From Cepaea nemoralis (Eukaryota > Mollusca > Gastropoda > Stylommatophora > Helicidae): a stretch of DNA of 64,000 nucleotides. The notes under the pieces were generated by a model that saw nothing but the letters and a program-made list of their open reading frames with translations, made no database searches and was not told the DNA's origin. The stretch lies in contig JACEFZ010016111.1 of NCBI GenBank assembly GCA_014155875.1, positions 310,001 through 374,000 on the forward strand. Reading direction: 5' to 3'. Below are positions 11,428 through 64,000 of the stretch, piece after piece; positions within the stretch are counted from its first letter, which is position 1; each line of letters begins with the position of its first letter. Both the position numbers and the translations under genes were made by a program.

Positions 11428-12122
11428 GACATTTCTTCTCTTCCGGTTGTTAATACGGTGTTAGGATCATTTGCTATTTTAGCAATTACACATCCTCTGT
11501 ATAATTTAATCTCCTTCCCTGTGTTGTTAATAACCATCACTGGAAAACTAAAGTGTTTGTCTAATGTCATTATTCCATCCGGGACCTCTAGACCAGGTTT
11601 GTCTATTATCTCTTTTTCCAACTCCGTTATTCTAACTGTTTGTCCTATTGAAAAATACGGATTATTTTTCATTTTTGCCTTATCAGATTGACAGTTTGTG
11701 GTTTTAAGGTCATGGACGTTTTTACTCTGACTATTGCCGATACGTGCATATCTTTCTCCAAATCAACATAAACATTTTGAAATTTCAACTTACGTAAATC
11801 AAAAAAAAGTCTTACACCATTTTTCACTAAGAAATCTCTACCTAAAATCATGTTCCTGTTTAAATCCCTGACTACATGGAAAAGGTGTCTTACATTAATT
11901 CCCCCTAATTTGAAATTTATCATTGTTTGACCGACCACCTCTAAATTTTGTCCGGTAACAGAGTGAAGGGTGTCCTGTTTCCTGACTATTTTGAAATTCT
12001 TTAATATGCGGTATAAAAAAATTTTCCTTGATCACGCTGACTTGAGCTCCCGAATCAATCAATGTTCTAATTCTAAATTTTCCTATTTCTATTATGCATG
12101 AACTCGGATCCGTCATATTCAC
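11391..12122 (-). pseudogene. gypsy aspartic protease region (three frames)
   Basis: The active-site segment LIDSGAQVSVIKENF lies in the 12122-11895 piece. The continuation (11938-11669) carries LGRDFLVKNGV, a flap/second-half motif of retroviral-type aspartic proteases. A third piece (11672-11391) leads toward RT. The protease matures the Gag-Pol polyprotein. Two frame changes disrupt it. Confidence 0.75.
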
Positions 12123-12263
12123 TGAGAACTGTTTTATCTCTCTAATTTGAGGCCATTCTCTATATTCTCTTTTTCTCGTGTTCTTGTTATCTGGGTAATT
12201 GACACGTATTCATTAATTCTTGGGACCTTTTTGTTCCCCCCCCCCCCCCACTGCGGACCCTAT

Positions 12264-13232
12264 TCAGTAAGTGAGACGCCAGTTTCCCTGACCTCCTGAT
12301 CTTGCAAAATTCCTCTGCCTGTCTTCAAAATTTCTACTTGTTCTGCTGTTAACATTTCTATTCTGTGTATTAGCTTGAACACGTCTGTTGCCACATAATT
12401 TATAACTGTGTCCCCTCTGTCCACAATTCCAACAGACCATATTTGTACCACCTACTGTCTCTGTTGTAGGATTTCTCATCTGTCTTTCTCTATCGTGAGT
12501 ACTTTCATTATTTCCCTGCAGTGTCTGTATTTCTCCTCTTCTTCTCCATCCATACCTTGCTTGTCCTATTTCCATAGGTTCCTCCATTCTGTCTTCTCTA
12601 TTGCTTCCTATTTCTCTTCCTACCCTTAATCTAAATCTCCTTCTCAAACTTTCTTCTTGTATGGCTATATCCACAGCCTGTGATAACCTAGCTGGATTTT
12701 CCCTCATTATCTTGAATTTCAGTCCATCTGACTTTATTCCATCCACGAATATTCCAACCAGCATTCTTTCTACCTCTTCACCTTGTACATTCTGTCATAG
12801 AAACCCCTCTTCAGCTAGATTAATTAGCCTATCACTATACAACTGAACGCTTTCTCCATTGTCTTGTCTAGACTGTCTCAATACTGAAAATGCGTGTTGG
12901 GGATCTGTGATCTCTGCATAGTTATGTGCTAAATCATCTTTAAAATGTTCCCAAGTCTCATCTATTCCTGCTTCTAATTTTCTCCTAATGTGGTCCGACA
13001 CTGGCGTTACACTTGTCTGGTAAGCAAATTTTTTCTTCTCTTCATCTGTGGCTCCTACCAAAAAAGCGTGTTTTTCGATGGCTACAATCCATTTTTTGAA
13101 ATACCTTGCCTGACCACTGAATTTCTCAATATCAATACCTATGCTCTGTTGTTTCAAGGCTGTGTCCAACTTAGATATGACTCTCCCTACCCCATTCAAT
13201 ACCTGCCCCAATGACACGTCTTGCTGTTCCAT
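12264..13232 (-). pseudogene. gypsy Gag (capsid plus CCHC zinc knuckle)
   Basis: The N-terminal piece (13232-12795, 145 residues) resembles the alpha-helical retrotransposon Gag capsid domain (FSGQARYFKKWIVAIEKHAF, later VQLYSDRLINLAEE). A stop separates it from the second piece (12764-12264), which holds one zinc knuckle CWNCGQRGHSYKLC for RNA binding. A poly-C tract at about 12237-12250 follows. Confidence 0.8.
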
Positions 13233-13489
13233 TCTAACTTAATACTATAATACAATATTATAATTTATATGTTAAACTCCACTTCTACAGAAATTTACTT
13301 AATTAATTATTGTTTAATACTTTCCTTTGGAAATTATTCATGCTTCTGTTACGTTAACAGTTCAGTTTCGAGTCTAGATCGTAGGTGTCTTGATCAGAGA
13401 ACATCACGTCTTCGAGAGCAGGTTTCACAAGGATCAGAGAACAGCACTTCCTCGACAGCAAGCCTCACAAGGATCAGTAATGCACGACT

Positions 13490-13935
13490 GTGGCTATAGT
13501 TAAGCCTCTCGAAGTCAGCAATGAACGACAGCGATCAGCGGCCTTGGTTAGCCTCTCGAAATCAGCAATGAACGACAGCGATCAGAGGGCAGCACTGGCC
13601 AGCCCCCTGATATCAGCAATGAACAACAGCGATCATCGGCCTTGGTTAGCCCCTCGAAATCAGCAATGAACGACAGCGATCAGAGGCCTTGGTTAGCCTC
13701 TCGAAATCAGCAATGAACGACATCGATCAGAGGGCAGCACTGGCCAGCCCCCTGATATCAGCAATGAACGACAGTGCAGAGCAGCGGCGTTGGTCAGCCT
13801 CTCAAAACAAACGACAGTGCAGAGCAGCGGCGTTGGTCAGCCTCTCAAAACAAACGACAGTGCAGAGCAGCGGCGTTGGTCAGCCTCTCAAAACAAACGA
13901 CAGTGCAGAGCAGCGGCGTTGGTCAACCACTTGAC
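13490..13935. repeat. tandem repeats in the gypsy 5' leader
   Basis: Two related repeat types share CAGCAATGAACGACAG and GACAGTGCAGAGCAGCGG motifs. The first is ~53-60 bp and degenerate. The second is ~43 bp and nearly perfect, in four copies (13776-13930). They lie between Gag and the 5' LTR, where leader or packaging functions sit in retroelements. Confidence 0.8.
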
Positions 13936-14152
13936 ACTCACACAGACTGTATCACGACGATTCAGCCTGAGAAATCACAAACAACCACCCCTAGGCGGGC
14001 TTGCGGCTGTTGTGAGTCTCATACACAACGACGATGTTGTAGCAACGGAATCCATTTTCAAGGCGTGTTCAATAAACGTATCCAACTGTGCCGTATACTT
14101 CTTTACGTTTTCTTCACGTTTTCTTTTCAACAACCCAGGTTTAAAGTCTGAT

Positions 14153-14164
14153 GTCACGGCACCA
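14153..14164 (-). promoter_or_regulatory. candidate tRNA primer-binding site
   Basis: On the element strand, TGGTGCCGTGAC lies 14 nt past the 5' LTR. It starts with the TGG that pairs with a tRNA 3'-CCA. The tRNA was not identified, and the spacing is slightly long for a typical primer-binding site. Confidence 0.35.
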
Positions 14165-14178
14165 TTTCGCATCCTATT

Positions 14179-14471
14179 ACAGAGCAACGGGACACGAATG
14201 CAACTGAACGAACGCAGAGGCCAAGCAGTAGATACTGTCTAAGTTTATTGCAGGAGACAGCTTCATATCAAAAACGTAACATATTGCATAGATGTAGACC
14301 CACGCCCTGCTGGCCTGAGATCTTGGTGGTAACTAATACGTTCCCTGCCTCCACGTCAGCGCGTGAGCGTCCCTAGTTACTTAACTACCGGGTGCTCACG
14401 CGTGCATCACCTACTAGACCCTTTTCCCTTTGCACGCCATGCCATCGAAACCCTTTAACAGAGCCACTCTG
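14179..14471 (-). repeat. gypsy 5' LTR
   Basis: Matches 5915-6208 across its length. Small differences (for example GAACGAACGCAGAGG versus GAACGAACACAGAGG) show the copy is not brand new. Confidence 0.9.
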
Positions 14472-14599
14472 ATATACTTCATTGATGAAGACTTTGGTGC
14501 AAATGTTCGTTTGCATGTGTGTGTTTTTCTTTTCGTGGAGCTTTCTAGTTATAGTTTGTGTTCATTTGGTTTCTAGTTCCCGCGGGGTAACAGTCACGC

Positions 14600-15320
14600 T
14601 AATATATGTTCATTTATTTGCTCATCGACTTCATCAATGGCATTTTGTACTATCTACATTTTCTATCAACAATCTATTGTAGCAATGCCTTCATCGACGA
14701 TCATTTCTATCAGCAAGCTATTGTACCAACGCCTTCATCAAAGACCTTTTCTATCAAATACCTATTATTTAAACGTCTATATCATAGACGTTTTGTGCCA
14801 GCGACCTTTTCTATGACATTTCTTTGCTTTTGTACCAACGATCTTTTCTATCAAGTATCTATTGTATCGACGTTGTCATCAAAGACCTTTTCAAACAGTG
14901 ACCTTTTCTGTCAATGAATTATTGTATCCACGTCTACATCAATGGCCATTTGTATCACAGATGTGTTTTATCAACAATCTATTGTAGCAACGTCTCCATT
15001 GATGACCTTTTGTAACAATGATCTTTTTATATCAAAGATTTTTCGGTGACCTTTTCAAACAGTAACATATTCTGTCGACGAACTATTGTATCCACGTCTT
15101 CATCAATGACCTTTTCTATCAAAGGTCTATTGTAGCAACGTCTACATCAATGATCTTTTCTATCAAAGACCTATTCTAGTAACGTCTATATCAGTGACCT
15201 TGTCAATCAAAGACCTTTTGTGGCAACGTCTACATCAATTGCCTTTTTTTTAAATTAAAAATCTATTGTAGCAACGTCTATATAAATGACCTTTTCTATC
15301 CACAAACTCGAGTACCAACG
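14600..15320. repeat. degenerate ~44-bp tandem repeat
   Basis: Diverged copies of a unit built from GACCTTTTCTATCAA, ATCTATTGTAGCAACG and TCTACATCAATG. The divergence implies age. No gene is seen between the LTR and 15.4 kb. Confidence 0.8.
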
Positions 15321-15782
15321 ACCTCATCAAGTGCCTACTTTGTGTAGCGCCAGGCAGACCACTGACCAGAATGATCAGACCCTGTACAGACAGCTTGTGA
15401 TTGGACCGCTCTAATCACGTAAACATCACCTGTTTGACAAGCCAGGAAATTGCCAGCAATATCTGGGGCCAGAAAATGTCGATTCTATTAGTATCTAGCC
15501 AAGATTTCCTGCCCACCCCAAATCTTATTACACATGAACACACTCGCAAGGTTGCCCCTGTACAGCCCAGGTTTCACATTCAAAGACGCCTCGGCCCACC
15601 GTGGGCTGTGACTAGAGCTGTCCCGGCCGCCATTTCTCCACCCCGCTGCCTATATTAGTTGGGTTCAAACTCTCCAACCACGCATAATTCTTGGCTAAAG
15701 TCAGGTTGTGGTAACAATTCTTTCTACATTTAATTTATTTAGCCCATTCAAAAATTGTTATTGACTAGCAGTCACATAATGA

Positions 15783-15893
15783 GATAGAATACAAAGGGAT
15801 ACCATTGTATATTAGAATCCGCGGCCCCTTAAAACAAAGGCGATAGAATACAGTGGGATAGCATTGTATGTTAGAAGCCGCGCCCCTTTCAAA
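15783..15893 (+). repeat. two-copy ~57-bp direct repeat
   Basis: GATAGAATACAAAGGGATAC... is repeated as GATAGAATACAGTGGGATAG..., each followed by a GCCGCG.CCCCTT block. The 15321-15780 stretch before it holds no recognised feature. Confidence 0.6.
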
Positions 15894-15904
15894 CAGCAGT
15901 TATA

Positions 15905-16345
15905 AAACCTCAGATACATAGGATTCGAACCGTTACTACTCGCCTCGCGGAAGGAAACAGTGGTGTGTCAACAACTTTCACTTCATTCTGTTGTTTAGTG
16001 CGGGGTTTCTCCGGGCAGGTGCGGCAACTCCTGGCAGTTGCGAACAAACCAGGGGATTGCAGACACATTTACGAGTTGTATTTTCTCATGTCATTATTAT
16101 ATATAGTATCGTGTCGAAGGGGTTAATGACGCCGTTCTTCATCCCACATACCCGTGTTCGAAACACAGCTGTGGGCGATTTGGCTGCACACCGCCTTATG
16201 TTCAGAAAACAATGGCAAACTACCGAACGTAAACTTGGCCAGGAATTACAAACAGCAAAAAATGCTGGGGTTGACTGCTACATCCTGCAAAGGATATGCA
16301 ACTAACTTTTGTTTTAAACATAGTATCAGAGCTTTTGGTTTTTCT
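15905..16345. mobile_element. SINE pieces (- head, + body)
   Basis: The reverse complement of 15915-15960 has a perfect B box (GGTTCGAATCC). From about 16110 the SINE core appears in + orientation: ACAATGGCAAACTACCGAAC, then AAATGCTGGGGTTGACTG and TCCTGCAAAGGATATGCAAC. Two partial insertions are the simplest reading. Confidence 0.55.
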
Positions 16346-16479
16346 TTTTAATTATTAAGCATCCCACCCCGGCACGAGGGATCGTAACTTTGTGTGTTAA
16401 AAGTGAGTTCCATGTCCTTTATAAATGTCGAATTACCCCCAGCGTTGTTTGCCGTTTGTGATTTACTGGCCAATGTTTG

Positions 16480-16650
16480 GGTAGTAGTTTGCAATTCCTC
16501 TAGGAGCGACCGACGCTCATGCCATGGAAATTAGTGCAAAGTGATCTGCTTGCAAATTGCCAGCAGCTGATTTCGTACCCTCGACTCGAAATGGCGGGGA
16601 ATTTTGAAACGCGTTCGCTGCCCCTAGGCCACAGAAGCCAGCAGCTTTGT
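16480..16650 (-). repeat. tRNA-like SINE head
   Basis: The reverse complement includes GTGGCCTAGGGGCAGCGAACG (A-box region) and CGAGTCGAGGGTACGAAATC (B-box region). No functional tRNA fold is supported. Confidence 0.4.
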
Positions 16651-16839
16651 GTGTACGTAATGATAATCCGCCTTTTTATACACGCATTTTTGTGAGAGTA
16701 CATTTTGGCTCATGACTGTTCACATTCATCTGCAGCGCATAGTTCACTGTAACGTGTCACCAGTATTTGTGTATACATTAGCAACATGGATACAGACTAA
16801 CAAACCACACACATTCAATAACGTGTCTGTGCAGTTTTT

Positions 16840-17080
16840 TTTTTTCATATACCTTACAGGACGTTGCAGTCAATATCAGCATTATCAGCTGCTATTGATG
16901 TACTAAGCAAGATTACGTTCAGTAGTTTGCCATTGCTTTCTGAGCGACCGGCTCACATACCTAGTAAGTTATCGACGCGGAGGGAACCGCTACCAATTCT
17001 CGCGCACGTCACGTTACTCACGAGAGTATACGGGATTACGGATACAATCACAAAGTCGCTAACCCTAGGCCAGGAGACCT
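16840..17080 (-). mobile_element. tRNA-derived SINE, - orientation
   Basis: On the + strand a T-rich tail (from ~16837) is followed by CTTACAGGACGTTGCAGTCA, then the reverse complement of the core (CAGTAGTTTGCCATTGC) and an eroded tRNA-like head ending near CTAGGCCAGGAGACC. Confidence 0.6.
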
Positions 17081-17089
17081 GCGCATATT

Positions 17090-17360
17090 AGGAGGATTAA
17101 AATGGTAGTAGAAGAATTACAACGGTATTAGAACAATCACAGTTGTGTTACAAGTAGCACACTAACAGAACTTTCTAGTGTAGCCTAGAAAAGCATCATG
17201 CATCGATGTTACTGTAGAACATTCTAGTACGGTCATATTACAAAGTATCATACATGAGTGTTACAGTAGAATATTCTAGTGGAGCCATATTGAAATGTAT
17301 CATACATCGGTGTTACAAATACCACCTTAGTAGAACATTCTAGTGTAGTCAAGATAAATT
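17090..17360. repeat. degenerate ~57-bp tandem repeat
   Basis: Four diverged copies of AACATTCTAGTGTAGCC / CATCGGTGTTACA blocks. No coding. Confidence 0.6.
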
Positions 17361-17489
17361 ATCGTGGAAGCCCTTCGAGTCATATTTCCTGTACAAATAG
17401 TATCAACTAACAATAACCGCTTCCAACAACACAGGTTGGGAGTCACCGAGTTTTGGGAGTCACCGAGTTAGCGATATGCTAATTAGTTG

Positions 17490-17600
17490 CATGTCCTTCA
17501 CAGGACTTCGTAGTCAGCCCCATCATTTATCGACTGTGGTTTTCTTGGCAATGTTACGTCCACTTGCTTCTCATTGCTTTCTAAACTGGCGAAGCTCATA
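17490..17600 (-). repeat. SINE core fragment
   Basis: TCCTTCACAGGACTTCGTAG and CTCATTGCTTTCTAAAC are the reverse complement of the SINE 3' core. It lies ~70 bp upstream of the first host coding exon. Confidence 0.5.
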
Positions 17601-17670
17601 CAGTTGTGTAAATCAACTCAGGATTTGCTAGAATCAAGTAAAATTTACGCTTGCGTTTTGTCTTTCAGAA

Positions 17671-62767
<45,097 letters not shown>

Positions 62768-62869
62768 CACAGCAACATGGAGGCTGTCATTTGGGCTGTG
62801 TTCGTCACCGATCATCTTGGGACTACAGTATTGGAAAACATTTCATGGAGTGTATTTTTGTGTTCATGT

Positions 62870-63150
62870 CCCCTCAAGTGTATGTTTGTGTTTATATCCA
62901 CTCAAATGTATTTTTGTGTTTATATCCACTAAAATGTATTTGTGTTTATATCCACTGAAATGCATTTTGGTGTTTATATCCACTCAAGTGTATTTTCGTG
63001 TTAACATCCACTCAGAGGTATGTTTGTGTTTATATCCACTCAGATGTATGTGTTTATATCCACTCAGATGTATGTTTGTGATTATATCCACTCAGATGTA
63101 TGTTTGTGATTATATCCACTCAGATGTATGTTTTTGTTTATATTCATGTG
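62870..63150. repeat. ~28-bp minisatellite in the presumed 3' UTR
   Basis: About nine copies of GTTTATATCCACTCA plus a TGTATGTTTGT-type piece, ~100 bp after the host stop codon. A further TGTATCCACTGGAGTGG relic is at 63550. Confidence 0.85.
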
Positions 63151-63239
63151 GCCGGTGCCTGTGGCGTACACACAACAGTTCCTCAACAGAGTCCAGGGTT
63201 GGAAATCAGCCACAGACAGTCTGGAAGCCTTTCATGGAT

Positions 63240-63540
63240 TTCAATCCCACACGTGTTGCCCGTTCAGAAAGCAATGGCAAACTTTTTTTTTTTAAATGCA
63301 TATCCCTTACAGGATGTTGCAGTCAACACCAGCATTTTTCAGCTGCTGTTGATGTTCTTGGCAAGATTACGCTCAGTAGTTTGCCATTGCTTTATGAGCG
63401 ACCGGCTCACATGCTACCGAATCTCGTGCAGCTGTGTTCCCCCCGGCTTATGGCAAACTACTCAACTTATGTATGTATAGTAAATCACAAACAGCCAATA
63501 AATACTGGGGTTGATTGTGAGGTCTTGTAAAGTAGATACA
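63240..63540. mobile_element. SINE fragments in opposite orientations
   Basis: A + strand core end (AGAAAGCAATGGCAAAC at 63268) is followed by a - strand SINE (TTACAGGATGTTGCAGTCAA ... CAGTAGTTTGCCATTGC, 63285-63415). A + strand piece with TATGGCAAACTACTCAAC and TACTGGGGTTGATTGTGAGG (63450-63530) ends the cluster. Confidence 0.65.
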
Positions 63541-63609
63541 ACTATCTGTTTGTATCCACTGGAGTGGATTTGTGTCCTATGGTTTCCGTAATTGTGTTCT
63601 GTAAGGCTG

Positions 63610-64000
63610 CATTACTTCATGTAAACATATGAGCCAGGAACTGTTATGAATCCAGGTTTGTGGTCACACATTCAGCTGTAAACATATGAGCCAGGAACTG
63701 TTATGAATCCAGGTTTGTGGTCACACATTCAGCTGTAAACATATGAGCCAGGAACTGTTATGAATCCAGGTTTGTGGTTACACATTCAGCTGTAAACATA
63801 TGAGCCAGGAACTGTTATGAATCCAGGTTTGTGGTCACACATTCAGCTGTAAACATATGAGCCAGGAACTGTTATGAATCCAGGTTTGTGGTCACACATT
63901 CAGCTGTAAACATATGAGCCAGGAACTGTTATGAATCCAGGTTTGTGGTCACACATTCAGCTGTAAACATATGAGCCAGGAACTGTTATGAATCCAGGTT
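63610..64000. repeat. 57-bp minisatellite to the end of the window
   Basis: At least six near-perfect copies of GTAAACATATGAGCCAGGAA, TGTTATGAATCCAGG and TTTGTGGTCACACATTCAG. One copy has GGTTACAC. The array continues past the window edge. Confidence 0.95.

Larger units (their letters stand above)
5915..14471 (-). mobile_element. degenerate Ty3/gypsy LTR retrotransposon
   Basis: An 8.56-kb - strand element with two near-identical ~294-bp LTRs, so the right LTR is the 5' one. The order is leader with tandem repeats, Gag with CCHC knuckle, aspartic protease, reverse transcriptase (YIDD), RNase H, and HHCC integrase. This protease-RT-RNase H-integrase order is that of Ty3/gypsy. Coding is broken by stops, frameshifts, an inserted repeat at 11.3 kb and an integrase deletion. 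No clean target-site duplication was found around the LTRs (left flank TATC, right flank ATATAC). Confidence 0.9.

Noticed and set aside
5915..14471. endogenous retrovirus with env
   Set aside because: The 2-kb 3' region has no env-like frame; the gene order and motifs fit a Ty3/gypsy retrotransposon.

Overview
This window is nuclear DNA of an animal. It has GT-AG spliced exons, tRNA-derived SINEs, LINEs, a Ty3/gypsy retrotransposon, a Polinton/Maverick DNA transposon, and dense micro- and minisatellites. The mix of repeat families suggests a lophotrochozoan, perhaps a mollusc; this is an inference, not a demonstration. Most of the window is repeat sequence. Almost all long open frames (CA/TG, CT/GA, TATC, TCTG, 26-, 27-, 51- and 54-bp repeats) are low-complexity artefacts.

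One host gene can be assembled on the + strand. Six coding exons (17671-17751, 23289-23769, 25651-25801, 27364-27499, 29490-29622, 62682-62767) join in phase with consensus splice sites. They give a 355-residue membrane-anchored JmjC/cupin-8-type Fe(II)/2-oxoglutarate oxygenase. The HxD iron-binding motif is split between two exons. The last intron is 33,059 bp and holds the rest of the striking material.

Layout: 0-5.9 kb, a minisatellite, microsatellites, a 5'-truncated LINE and SINEs. 5.9-14.5 kb, a degenerate Ty3/gypsy element on the - strand with ~294-bp LTRs. 14.5-23 kb, degenerate tandem repeats, SINEs, LINE tails and the first host exon. 23-29.6 kb, host exons separated by LINE, SINE and minisatellite introns. 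29.6-32.0 kb, 46-bp and 26-bp minisatellites. 32,632-44,732, a 12.1-kb Polinton with 2.2-2.5-kb terminal inverted repeats, 5'-AG...CT-3' ends and a perfect 6-bp target duplication TACAAG. 44.7-49.6 kb, two SINEs with their own target duplications, nested in the edge of a 3.6-kb 54-bp satellite. 49.565-60.12 kb, a near-identical tandem copy of the preceding 10.56 kb (half the Polinton, the SINEs and the satellite). 60.2-62.3 kb, another 5'-truncated LINE. 62.68 kb, the last host exon, followed by 28-bp and 57-bp minisatellites to the end.

The Polinton carries the virion and integration genes: PC4-like protein, adenain-type protease, major capsid, pVI-like protein, two minor capsid paralogues, a membrane protein, chromodomain integrase, two small conserved proteins and the packaging ATPase. 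No protein-primed DNA polymerase B is present. In the place beside the right inverted repeat lies an intact, divergently oriented gene for a Bcl-2-family protein with clear BH1 and BH2 motifs. Most structural genes are broken by frameshifts, but the Bcl-2-like frame is open in both copies. One satellite copy contains a 14-base stretch identical to the Nextera/Tn5 mosaic-end adapter, so the assembly of the tandem duplication needs caution.
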